Source: Candidatus Krumholzibacteriia bacterium
GTDB lineage: Bacteria > Krumholzibacteriota > Krumholzibacteriia > LZORAL124-64-63
Length of the DNA: 64,000 nt
Direction: 5' to 3'
NCBI GenBank assembly: GCA_016744705.1
Contig: JADGDU010000009.1
Coordinates: 36,921 to 100,920 of the forward strand
Below the pieces are notes generated by a model. The model worked only from the letters and a program-made list of their open reading frames with translations. It searched no databases and was not told the origin of the DNA. The position numbers and the translations under genes were made by a program. Of this stretch, positions 1 through 7,395 are shown piece after piece. Every line of letters starts with the position of its first letter. The stretch's first letter is position 1.

Positions 1-1
1 G

Positions 2-1510
2 GCCCAATCCAGGGCCGGCGGCGGCGAGAAAAAAATAGAGAAAATTCATGCCAGCGACCGTTTGACGGCCCGGGAACGCATTCACCTTTTGTTGGATGAA
101 GGCAGCTTCCAGGAAACGGGAGTTTTTGTACTCCATCGCAGTCATGAACTGGGTATGGACAAAAATCGCCCTGTGGGTGATGGCATGATCACTGGTGTGG
201 GCCGAATCGACGGACGGCAAATCTACGTCTTTGCCCAGGACTTTACCGTCTTTGGTGGCTCCATGAGTGAAGCCAATGCCATGAAAATTTGCCGTTTGAT
301 GGATGCGGCACTGGAGAACGGCTGCCCCATCATCGGCTTGAACGACAGTGGCGGAGCCCGTATTCAAGAAGGCGTCCGCTCTCTGGCGGGTTATGCAGAA
401 ATCTTCTGGCGCAACACCATGGCTTCGGGAGTCATCCCCCAACTTTCGGCCATCCTGGGCCCATGTGCCGGCGGGGCTGTGTACTCTCCGGCCATCACCG
501 ATTTCACCCTCATGGTGGACCAGACCAGCTTCATGTTTGTCACGGGACCCAACGTGATAAAAATGGTCACCAACGAAGATGTTTCCTTTGAAGAGTTGGG
601 CGGAGCCAATACCCACAACACCAAAAGTGGCGTTGCCCATTTCATGTCCGCCAGTGACGCTGACTGCCTGTTGATGACCCGCCGTCTCCTGAGTTTCCTT
701 CCCCAGAACAATCTGGAAGATCCTCCTCGTATTGTGCCCAACGATACTCCGGATCGCCGGGAAGAAAAGCTCAATACCATCATCCCTGATGACAACAAAA
801 AGCCCTACGACATGCTAGAGGTCATCCGCCTGATCGTGGATGAAGCCGACTTCATGGAAGTCCAGGCGCGTCATGCCCAGAACCTTATTTGCGGTTTCGC
901 CAGGCTGGACGGCCAGGTGGTAGGCATTGTGGCCAATCAGCCCAAATTCCAGGCCGGAGTTTTGGACATAGCCACCAGCCAAAAGGGCGCCCGCTTTGTG
1001 CGCACCTGCGACTGCTTCAACATTCCCTTGGTGGTACTGGAAGATGTACCCGGATTCTTGCCCGGCACCGAACAGGAGTTTGGTGGACTTATCAAGCACG
1101 GTGCCAAATTGCTGTACGCATTCTGCGAAGCCACGGTTCCCAAGGTCACAGTGATCACCCGTAAAGCCTACGGCGGAGCTTATGATGTGATGAATAGCAA
1201 ACATATTCGCGCCGATTGGAATGTGGCCTGGCCAGGAGCCGAAATTGCCGTCATGGGCAGCGAAGGGGCTGTGAATATTCTTTTCCGGAAGGACCTGGCC
1301 CAAAGCGATGACCCTGACAAACTGCGCCAGGAATTGATCGACGAATACAACGAGACCTACACCAACCCTTACATTGCGGCGGGGCTGGGTTATCTGGACG
1401 ACGTCATTGAACCCGCAGACACCCGGCGCCAGTTGATCATGGCTCTGGATAATCTGCGTGGTAAGAAACAACAACTGCCGGCCAAAAAACACGGCAACAT
1501 TCCTCTATAG
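2..1510 (+). CDS. pccB: Acyl-CoA carboxylase carboxyltransferase subunit (propionyl-CoA carboxylase beta type), 5' partial
   Basis: This is the carboxyltransferase half of a biotin-dependent acyl-CoA carboxylase, which moves CO2 from carboxybiotin to an acyl-CoA, most likely propionyl-CoA. The reading frame is open to the left edge and reads [21 protein letters not shown] at its start, which aligns with residues about 17-38 of the paralogue at 7396-8946, so only some 15-20 residues are missing; the TTG at 62 is internal. Visible motifs are [43 protein letters not shown] and the C-terminal KKHGNIPL typical of PccB. The biotin carboxylase follows 10 bases later and a biotin carrier after that, so the three form one operon. 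Substrate is inferred from family resemblance; methylcrotonyl- or other acyl-CoA use is possible. Confidence 0.93.
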   Translation, partial: AQSRAGGGEKKIEKIHASDRLTARERIHLLLDEGSFQETGVFVLHRSHELGMDKNRPVGDGMITGVGRIDGRQIYVFAQDFTVFGGSMSEANAMKICRLMDAALENGCPIIGLNDSGGARIQEGVRSLAGYAEIFWRNTMASGVIPQLSAILGPCAGGAVYSPAITDFTLMVDQTSFMFVTGPNVIKMVTNEDVSFEELGGANTHNTKSGVAHFMSASDADCLLMTRRLLSFLPQNNLEDPPRIVPNDTPDRREEKLNTIIPDDNKKPYDMLEVIRLIVDEADFMEVQARHAQNLICGFARLDGQVVGIVANQPKFQAGVLDIATSQKGARFVRTCDCFNIPLVVLEDVPGFLPGTEQEFGGLIKHGAKLLYAFCEATVPKVTVITRKAYGGAYDVMNSKHIRADWNVAWPGAEIAVMGSEGAVNILFRKDLAQSDDPDKLRQELIDEYNETYTNPYIAAGLGYLDDVIEPADTRRQLIMALDNLRGKKQQLPAKKHGNIPL

Positions 1511-1520
1511 GGAGAGCGTT

Positions 1521-3041
1521 TTGAGTGTCAAAAAATTCAAAAAGGTACTGGTGGCCAACCGCGGCGAAATCGCGGTGCGCATTATCCAGGGCCTAAAGGA
1601 AATGGACATCCGCACCGTGGCCGTCTATTCGGATGTGGACCGCACCGCCCTGCACGTAATGATGGCTGAAGAGGCCGTTTTTATTGGCAAGGCCCCCGCT
1701 TCAGAGAGCTATCTGGTGCCGGAAAAAATCATCGACGCCGCCCTATCCGTCAATGCCGATGCCATCCATCCCGGTTATGGGTTTCTTTCGGAAAACGGTC
1801 CCTTTGTTGATGCCGTGGAAGCTGCCGGTCTTGTCTTTATTGGCCCCACTGCTGAAAGCATGGCCGTCATGGGTGACAAACTTTCCTCCCGGCGCAAAAT
1901 GCGCGCCAGTGGAGTGGCGGTAGTCCCGGGAACCGATGAAGCAGTCACCGATGCCGAAGAAGCGAAGCTCATTGCCCATGAGATTGGTTATCCAGTGCTC
2001 CTCAAAGCCACTGCTGGCGGCGGTGGCAAGGGCATGCGTGTGGTCAATGAAGAATCCGAAATGGCCAGTGCCCTGCGCCAAACCATGGGCGAAGCGGGAG
2101 CCAGCTTCGGCAACGACGCCATCTTTGTGGAAAAATACATCCTCGGTCCCAAGCACATCGAAGTTCAGGTTCTGGGCGATGGTCTGGGCCATGCCATTCA
2201 TGTCTTTGAGCGTGAATGCTCCGTCCAGCGCAGGCACCAGAAGGTCATTGAGGAGAGCCCCTCTCCTTCCTTGACTCCTCAATTGCGGGAAGAGATCTGC
2301 GCCGCGGCAGTCAAAACTGCCAAGAGCATCAACTACCGAGGTGCCGGAACCGTAGAGTTCATCTTGGCACCAAACGGTGAATTCTATTTCCTGGAGATGA
2401 ACACCCGGCTGCAGGTTGAGCACCCCGTGACCGAAATGGTCACCAGCACAGACCTTGTGCGGGCCATGGTGAAAATTGCCCAAGGTGAAGGCATCTGTTA
2501 CACCCAGGAGCAACTCAAACAGCAGGGCTGGTCCATGGAGTTTCGGCTCTATGCCGAAGATGCCGGTAAAAACTTTGCCCCCAGTATTGGAAAAATATTG
2601 TCTTTGCAAGTGCCTCTGGGCCCTGGTGTCAGGCTTGATACAGGCATTTATGAAGGGTACGATGTGCCCATTCACTACGACCCGATGTTAGCCAAACTGG
2701 TGGTTTGGGCCGAAAACCGCGAACTGTGCATTGCCCGGGCCAAACGGGTTCTGGAAGAGATGGTTCTTCATGGGCCGGTGCACAACCTCCCCTTCCATCG
2801 CTGGGCCCTGGACCAGGAAGCTTTTGTGGATGGCAGTTATACCACCAATTTCGTCAATGAAGTTTTTGATGGTGCCAACTATTTACCGCACCTCGACGAA
2901 GAGCAAACCCATGCCTTGATTGCGGCCGCCTCCCTCTTCGAGGCCATGAGACGCAAGGAAAAGCCCGGTTGCAGTGACCGTGAAACCAATGCCGACGGCT
3001 GGAAGCTCAGCTCCCGTCGTAGTATGACCAACAACAAGTAG
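1521..3041 (+). CDS. accC: Biotin carboxylase subunit of acyl-CoA carboxylase
   Basis: ATP-dependent carboxylation of biotin, the first half reaction of the acyl-CoA carboxylase. The protein of about 506 residues has the N-terminal VLVANRGEIAVRI of biotin carboxylases, the glycine-rich ATP-grasp loop KATAGGGGKGMR, and the EMNTRLQVEHPVTE active-site stretch. I chose the TTG at 1521 because GGGAG lies just upstream at 1510-1514 and because translation from there gives the standard start of the family; an in-frame ATG at 1458 would lie inside the preceding gene. It lacks the C-terminal biotinyl domain found in fused PccA/MccA proteins; that domain is in the next gene, so the alpha subunit is split. 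The last ~40 residues past the family core are poorly conserved in appearance. Confidence 0.93.
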   Translation: MSVKKFKKVLVANRGEIAVRIIQGLKEMDIRTVAVYSDVDRTALHVMMAEEAVFIGKAPASESYLVPEKIIDAALSVNADAIHPGYGFLSENGPFVDAVEAAGLVFIGPTAESMAVMGDKLSSRRKMRASGVAVVPGTDEAVTDAEEAKLIAHEIGYPVLLKATAGGGGKGMRVVNEESEMASALRQTMGEAGASFGNDAIFVEKYILGPKHIEVQVLGDGLGHAIHVFERECSVQRRHQKVIEESPSPSLTPQLREEICAAAVKTAKSINYRGAGTVEFILAPNGEFYFLEMNTRLQVEHPVTEMVTSTDLVRAMVKIAQGEGICYTQEQLKQQGWSMEFRLYAEDAGKNFAPSIGKILSLQVPLGPGVRLDTGIYEGYDVPIHYDPMLAKLVVWAENRELCIARAKRVLEEMVLHGPVHNLPFHRWALDQEAFVDGSYTTNFVNEVFDGANYLPHLDEEQTHALIAAASLFEAMRRKEKPGCSDRETNADGWKLSSRRSMTNNK

Positions 3042-3050
3042 GTTCTCATC

Positions 3051-3584
3051 GTGTGGATGAAAAAGAAATACGTCCTGGACTTTGATGGTGAACACCACAG
3101 TGCTGTGGTGGCTCGCCTGGGAAATAAAACTCAGGTAGGAGTGGATGGCGGCGAATTGTTGCCCATCAGCCCCCACCATGTGCTTCAGGACAAAGCCATT
3201 GTCATGCGCTTTGCTGGACGGTTGCACTTGGTTCACCTCAGTGGCCTGGACAGCACAGGCACGATATTGGCCACGATCAACGGCCGGCCCATCAAATTGT
3301 CCGTGATGGACGAGTTGAAAGCCCAGGCTATGGAAAGCATGGGCGACGGCAGCGGCAATGGCACTCTTTGCGCTGACATGCCCGGATTGGTTCTGGAGCT
3401 AAAGGTGAAGAAGGGCCAAGCCGTCAAAAAGGGCGATCCCCTCATTGTGGTGGAAGCCATGAAAATGCAGAATGAATTGTGTTCGGCTGTGGATGGAACT
3501 ATCAAAGCTATACCCGTGGAAGAAGGCCAGGCCGTCAATCCCGGAGATAAGCTGGTTATCGTGGAGCCGGAATCAACCGATTGA
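3051..3584 (+). CDS. Biotin carboxyl carrier protein of the acyl-CoA carboxylase
   Basis: Carries the biotin that shuttles CO2 between the two preceding subunits. The C-terminal third is a biotinyl/lipoyl domain with the target lysine in VVEAMKMQNE and the preceding GLVLELKVKKGQAVKKGD hairpin. The N-terminal ~95 residues have no motif I can name; by position they could correspond to the biotin-transferase (BT) linker domain of fused alpha subunits, which is inference. It starts 9 bases after the biotin carboxylase stop, either at GTG 3051 or ATG 3057; neither has a strong Shine-Dalgarno sequence, and close spacing suggests translational coupling. A strong terminator follows 20 bases after the stop, so this is the last gene of the operon. 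Confidence 0.88.
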   Translation: MWMKKKYVLDFDGEHHSAVVARLGNKTQVGVDGGELLPISPHHVLQDKAIVMRFAGRLHLVHLSGLDSTGTILATINGRPIKLSVMDELKAQAMESMGDGSGNGTLCADMPGLVLELKVKKGQAVKKGDPLIVVEAMKMQNELCSAVDGTIKAIPVEEGQAVNPGDKLVIVEPESTD

Positions 3585-3604
3585 CCTTTTTCCAGCCTAT
3601 TTTC

Positions 3605-3639
3605 AAGCCCGGGGCCTCGGTCCCGGGTTTATTTTTTTT
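3605..3639 (+). terminator. Rho-independent terminator of the acyl-CoA carboxylase operon
   Basis: A 9-base stem, AAGCCCGGG at 3605-3613 with CCCGGGTTT at 3622-3630 (one G-T pair), is followed by eight T residues at 3632-3639. It separates the carboxylase operon from the sigma factor operon. Confidence 0.88.
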
Positions 3640-3644
3640 CCAGG

Positions 3645-3671
3645 TGTAACCTCAGCCAGACCCTATGCGTC
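3645..3671 (+). promoter_or_regulatory. Possible ECF-type promoter of the sigma factor operon
   Basis: TGTAAC at 3645-3650 and CGTC at 3668-3671 are separated by 17 bases, resembling the AAC / CGTC pattern recognised by many ECF sigma factors and placed just upstream of an ECF sigma gene. Transcription would then start at or within a few bases of the ATG at 3681, giving a nearly leaderless mRNA, in agreement with the missing Shine-Dalgarno sequence. The match is short, so this is a candidate only. Confidence 0.3.
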
Positions 3672-3680
3672 TTATGAAGC

Positions 3681-4232
3681 ATGGAAAAAGCAACCTACAT
3701 AACATTGCTGGAAGAGAACCGGGATCGCATTTATAGCCTGGCCCTCTACAGCCTCCGGGATGCCGATGATGCGGCCGATCTGACCCAGGACACTTTCCTG
3801 CGTTTGTGGAAATACGACGGAGAGCTCACCGGTGCCCAGGCCACTGCGTGGCTCATGCGGGTTTGCCATAATTTGTGCATTGACCAGGCCAGGCGCCGTA
3901 AAACCGTGCGCACGTATTTTGGAGTACCAGACCATGAAGCTGTTGACAATTTGAAGAGTCAACCTGGATCAAATGAAGATCCCACCAGCCGACTGCAAAA
4001 CCAGCAACAACAACAGGTATTGCTCAATTCCATGGCAATCTTGCCCACTGAAACCCGTAGCATCATGATGTTGCATTATTTCCAGGATCTGAAAATCCAG
4101 GAAATTGCCGGATTGCTGGGCCTCAAAGCCAGCACAGTCAAAGTGCGCCTGCACCGGGCCCGCCAAAGTTTGAAACGGCACCTGAGTGAAAACAATATCA
4201 TGCACCTGTCTAGCAAACGGGAGTTAGGATAA
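3681..4232 (+). CDS. ECF-family RNA polymerase sigma factor
   Basis: Alternative sigma factor that would redirect RNA polymerase to a small regulon, normally held inactive by the membrane anti-sigma factor encoded next. The 183-residue protein shows sigma region 2 (DADDAADLTQDTFLRLWKY, then AWLMRVCHNLCIDQARRR) and region 4 with a helix-turn-helix (LKIQEIAGLLGLKASTVKVRLHRARQSL). The acidic, glutamine-rich linker between them carries QNQQQQQ. Its stop overlaps the start of the anti-sigma gene by one base (TAATG), the usual arrangement for a sigma/anti-sigma pair. A possible self-recognised promoter lies directly upstream. Confidence 0.93.
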   Translation: MEKATYITLLEENRDRIYSLALYSLRDADDAADLTQDTFLRLWKYDGELTGAQATAWLMRVCHNLCIDQARRRKTVRTYFGVPDHEAVDNLKSQPGSNEDPTSRLQNQQQQQVLLNSMAILPTETRSIMMLHYFQDLKIQEIAGLLGLKASTVKVRLHRARQSLKRHLSENNIMHLSSKRELG

Positions 4233-4753
4233 TGATGAAGTGTGAAAAAGTTCATACCCTTCTTCCGGAATATGCCAAAGGGTCTCTTCCACCCAGCTTG
4301 CAGGGTGTCCTAGATGAACACCTTCAGCAATGCCAGAGTTGCCAAAAGGATTTTGTGGTGGAAATGGAGATGATGGTCAATCTGGGCAGCCTGCCATTGG
4401 TGCCATGCCCTGATCACGTCACCAATGATATTCTCGAAGAAATTGAAATTGCAGAGCGCCTGCAAAAATCTTCCGGTCGGTATTGGCTCTGGGGCGCCTC
4501 CACCCTGGTGGCTGCCGCATTGGCCCTGATTATCCTGATGCCTTCATCTCATAACAGCCCATCCACCGAGCCTTTCTCAACGGCGGAAATTCGCGTAGCC
4601 GCACGAGAGGCCTCATTTGCCCTGGCCAAGGTAGCCACCGTCATCAACCACAATGAAAACCAAGCCTTTGAACAAGTGTTAGGTCGGGAAATTCCCGACG
4701 CCGTCGGTGAATCACTGCGGCGAATTACAAAAAACCTTCAAGGAGAAGTCTGA
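4232..4753 (+). CDS. Anti-sigma factor with zinc-finger-like HC2 domain and one membrane helix
   Basis: Probable membrane-bound inhibitor of the preceding ECF sigma factor. The first ~40 residues hold the zf-HC2 pattern C-x3-H and H-x3-C-x2-C (CEKVH ... EHLQQCQSC), which in characterised anti-sigma factors binds zinc and clamps the sigma factor. One transmembrane segment lies near residues 85-105 (WLWGASTLVAAALALIILM), leaving a C-terminal part of about 70 residues outside the cytoplasm that could sense an envelope signal. Start and stop both overlap neighbouring genes by one base, so the three genes are translationally coupled. The signal sensed cannot be deduced. Confidence 0.85.
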   Translation: MMKCEKVHTLLPEYAKGSLPPSLQGVLDEHLQQCQSCQKDFVVEMEMMVNLGSLPLVPCPDHVTNDILEEIEIAERLQKSSGRYWLWGASTLVAAALALIILMPSSHNSPSTEPFSTAEIRVAAREASFALAKVATVINHNENQAFEQVLGREIPDAVGESLRRITKNLQGEV

Positions 4754-5334
4754 TGCGTCATTCGAAATTCAACCTGTTGATCCTGCTCCTCGCACTGTTC
4801 TGTCTTTCCGGCTCGGCTTTAGCAGCCCGGGATGCTGACAAACCGGGTTATATTGACCTGAGCTTCATCGAAATCCCCGATGATGCCGAAGAGATGCAGG
4901 ACATAGACTTGGGCCCTGTGCTCAAAGATGTCATCCGTGAAGCCAAAGCGAATGATGATGTGGCCATTGCCGACCTTCTGGCCATGATTCATAGCCTTCG
5001 CTTTCGCTCCTATTCTGTGGATAGCAACAGTGCCCCCAAAGCTCGTAAATCCATCGAAAAAGTGACCGACCGGATGAAAAGTGATGACTGGGATACGCTG
5101 ATGAAATTTAAAGACGGGGACGAAATGACCACCATTAATGTCAAATATCATGACGACAATATGGTGGGCCTTATGGTCATGGTCTTTGATCCCACTGACG
5201 AAGTGATGTTTGTCAATGTGGTGGGTGATCTGGATTTGGGTAAGCTTATGAAATTGGCTGGCGAGCTGGATTCAGAAGAGCTTGAAGACTACCTGAAAAA
5301 GGTTGAAGGCGATTACGATATCCATATCGACTGA
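4753..5334 (+). CDS. Exported DUF4252-like protein
   Basis: Third gene of the sigma/anti-sigma operon, overlapping the anti-sigma stop by one base. It begins with a clear Sec signal peptide (LLILLLALFCLSGSALAA) followed by an acidic mature protein of about 170 residues. Its length, its pattern (a short beta-rich domain with LDLGKLMKLAGEL near the end) and its position after an ECF pair match DUF4252 proteins, whose function is not known. It may be the envelope-side target or effector of the regulon. There is no lipobox cysteine, so it is probably periplasmic. Confidence 0.75.
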   Translation: MRHSKFNLLILLLALFCLSGSALAARDADKPGYIDLSFIEIPDDAEEMQDIDLGPVLKDVIREAKANDDVAIADLLAMIHSLRFRSYSVDSNSAPKARKSIEKVTDRMKSDDWDTLMKFKDGDEMTTINVKYHDDNMVGLMVMVFDPTDEVMFVNVVGDLDLGKLMKLAGELDSEELEDYLKKVEGDYDIHID

Positions 5335-5346
5335 TTGGATTCCAAC

Positions 5347-5381
5347 AAAAAAAAAGGCCGCCAAGATGGCGGCCTTTTTTT
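5347..5381. terminator. Bidirectional terminator between convergent operons
   Basis: A perfect 7-base stem, GGCCGCC at 5356-5362 and GGCGGCC at 5368-5374 with loop AAGAT, is flanked by nine A residues on the left and seven T residues on the right. It can therefore end the sigma-factor operon on the plus strand and the decarboxylase operon on the minus strand. Confidence 0.93.
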
Positions 5382-5393
5382 ATGATCTAACAA

Positions 5394-6521
5394 TTAGAAG
5401 GCGTACTTGGAAAGGAAAACACCAGCAGCCACCGCCGACCCAATCACACCGGCCACATTGGGAGCCATGGCGTGCATGATCAGAAAGTTTGTGGGATCTT
5501 CGCGAGCACCCACCATCTGGCAGACACGGGCACTGTCCGGCACCGCCGAAACCCCTGCCGCTCCAATGATGGGGTTGATTTTATCCTTGGCAAAGACATT
5601 CATCAACTTGGCAAAAAGAACCCCTGCTGCCGTGGCAATGCAGAAGGACACTGCACCCATGAGAGCAATCTTCAAGGAGTCGGCCGTCAGGAAGCGGCTG
5701 GCATCGGTGCTAGCCCCCACACACAGGCCCAAAAGGATAGTCACAATATCGATCATGCTATCTCTGGCCGTTTTAGCCAAACGTTCGGTCACTCCGCTTT
5801 CCTTCAAAAGATTCCCGAAGAAGAGGAACCCAAGCAAGGAAATGGCACCCGGAGCAATGCTGGCACAGATAATAAACGCCACCACCGGGAACAGAATGCG
5901 AACACGCTTGCTTACGGGACGCGAAGGCTTCATGCGAATGAGGCGTTCTTCGTGGGATGTGAGCAGTTTGATGATGGGCGGCTGAATCACAGGAACCAGA
6001 GCCATATAACTATAGGCAGCCACAGCAATGGCACCCAACAGGTGCGGCGCTAACTGGCTGGAAAGGAAAATAGCCGTAGGACCATCCGCTCCACCGATGA
6101 TACCGATGGCAGCAGCCTCTTGCTCCGGAAAACCCATCATCAGGGCGCCGGCAAAAGTGACAAAAATTCCCGCCTGGGCTGCGGCTCCCAGCAAAATAAG
6201 CCGGGGGTTGGACAGCATGGACGAGAAATCGGTCATAGCCCCGATACCCAGAAAAATCAGGGATGGGTACCACCCCTGGGTCACTCCGTTATAGAGAACA
6301 CTCAGCACACTACCCACTTCGTAGATACCGATATTCATGCCCGGAGAAAGAGGAATATTTCCCACCAGCATTCCGAACCCAATAGGCACCAGAAGCAGTG
6401 GTTCATAGTCCTTGACTATACCCAGATAGATGAAAATGCAGCCTACAGCCAGCATGGCCAGGTTGCCCCAGGCGAAGTTTCCAACCACGCCCACTTGAAG
6501 GAAATCCCATAAGATATCCAT
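5394..6521 (-). CDS. mmdB: Na+-pumping methylmalonyl-CoA decarboxylase beta subunit
   Basis: Integral membrane subunit that decarboxylates carboxybiotin and couples this to sodium export. It is highly hydrophobic throughout and carries the family signature [13 protein letters not shown], whose aspartate is the sodium/proton-binding residue in studied oxaloacetate and methylmalonyl-CoA decarboxylases, plus a C-terminal [11 protein letters not shown] loop and [15 protein letters not shown]. Length (about 375 residues) is normal for the OadB/MmdB/GcdB family. I favour ATG 6521, 12 bases after AAGGAG; the in-frame TTG at 6530 is only 3 bases from that site. It is the last gene of the A-D-C-B operon. 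Methylmalonyl-CoA is preferred over oxaloacetate because the carboxyltransferase of the operon is of the acyl-CoA type. Confidence 0.93.
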   Translation of the reverse strand: MDILWDFLQVGVVGNFAWGNLAMLAVGCIFIYLGIVKDYEPLLLVPIGFGMLVGNIPLSPGMNIGIYEVGSVLSVLYNGVTQGWYPSLIFLGIGAMTDFSSMLSNPRLILLGAAAQAGIFVTFAGALMMGFPEQEAAAIGIIGGADGPTAIFLSSQLAPHLLGAIAVAAYSYMALVPVIQPPIIKLLTSHEERLIRMKPSRPVSKRVRILFPVVAFIICASIAPGAISLLGFLFFGNLLKESGVTERLAKTARDSMIDIVTILLGLCVGASTDASRFLTADSLKIALMGAVSFCIATAAGVLFAKLMNVFAKDKINPIIGAAGVSAVPDSARVCQMVGAREDPTNFLIMHAMAPNVAGVIGSAVAAGVFLSKYAF

Positions 6522-6549
6522 GGCGATCAATCACTCCTTAAAGTGCGGC

Positions 6550-6954
6550 TTAGTTGAATTCAACCAGAGTTTCATTTTCACGGACATTGTCACCAGCGGC
6601 TACCAGGACTGCTTTGACGGTGCCTGCTGTCGGAGCAGCAATGGCCGTTTCCATTTTCATGGCTTCAATAACCAAGAGAGCTTGACCCTGGGTCACTTGA
6701 TCTCCGGGTTTGCATTTCAATTCCAGGACAGTACCGGCAATGGGTGACGAAACCCCTCCGGAACCTCCTGCGGGAGCAGGAGCACTGGGCTGTGCCATTG
6801 CTGGAGCCGGAGCGCCAGGGGCAGCCACTGGAGCTACAGGGGCAGCCACGGAAGGCAAGGGGCCACTGGCTTGTTGCATGGCGCCATCGCCTGCATCCAA
6901 TACTTCAACGTCCACTTCGTAGGGCACACCATGCACGGTGATTTTCAATTTCAT
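6550..6954 (-). CDS. mmdC: Biotin carrier (gamma) subunit of methylmalonyl-CoA decarboxylase
   Basis: Carries the biotin between the carboxyltransferase and the membrane decarboxylase. About 134 residues: an N-terminal segment starting MKLKITVHGVPYEVDVEV, a flexible Ala/Pro-rich linker (repeated APVAP, APGAP, APAPA units), and a C-terminal biotinyl domain with the lysine in VIEAMKMETAI. Ala/Pro linkers of this kind are characteristic of MmdC/OadA carriers. The start at 6954 is preceded by GGGAG seven bases upstream. It lies 28 bases upstream of the beta subunit gene and 46 bases downstream of the small membrane subunit gene. Confidence 0.93.
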   Translation of the reverse strand: MKLKITVHGVPYEVDVEVLDAGDGAMQQASGPLPSVAAPVAPVAAPGAPAPAMAQPSAPAPAGGSGGVSSPIAGTVLELKCKPGDQVTQGQALLVIEAMKMETAIAAPTAGTVKAVLVAAGDNVRENETLVEFN

Positions 6955-7000
6955 GAGCCAACTCCCAATGTAACCAGGCCGCTTCCGGCCAGGATTAAAA

Positions 7001-7381
7001 TTATTTTCCTCTACGTATCGTATGCGATCCCTGCAGAACCAAGCGGCCTCTGCTGGACCATGGTGTTCGCTTCGTCTTTGGTGAAAGCAGTCGCCGGATC
7101 TTCCTGACCCGGAAACGCCCACCCACCACCGTGGCGGCCGCGGCGCTGATCAACAGCAAAGTGGTCGTATCGATGGTCGGTTCTTTATCTACGGCCTTGG
7201 CCGAAGCTTCAGCTTCCTGTTTCTGCCAGTGGTCATCCAACCGTTTGAACAGGGTGACCACCAAAGCAATGATCGACAGCACTGAGAAAACAATGCTTAC
7301 GCCCACGATGGTGAGCATGCCCATTTCGCTGGTGAAATTTCCACTGTTGAAAGCGCAAAATAATCCGTTCACATTTCCCAT
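7001..7381 (-). CDS. mmdD: Small membrane (OadG/MmdD-type) subunit of the Na+-pumping decarboxylase
   Basis: Assembly subunit that anchors the carboxyltransferase to the membrane subunit. It has one N-terminal transmembrane helix (LTIVGVSIVFSVLSIIALVVTLF), a charged linker, and near the C-terminus a second hydrophobic Ala-rich stretch (LLLISAAAATVVGG) followed by a basic tail with W-S-x-R-G-R and QGSHTIRR, a pattern seen in OadG-type subunits of acyl-CoA decarboxylases. The start is 14 bases after the carboxyltransferase stop with GGGAG in between. Sequence conservation in this subunit is low in general, so the call rests on helix position, tail motif and operon place. Confidence 0.85.
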   Translation of the reverse strand: MGNVNGLFCAFNSGNFTSEMGMLTIVGVSIVFSVLSIIALVVTLFKRLDDHWQKQEAEASAKAVDKEPTIDTTTLLLISAAAATVVGGRFRVRKIRRLLSPKTKRTPWSSRGRLVLQGSHTIRRGK

Positions 7382-7395
7382 CAGAAATCCGCTCC

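Noticed and set aside
1743..2675. Open frame of 310 codons opposite the biotin carboxylase
   Set aside because: Shadow of a certain gene; His/Gly-rich translation without homology.
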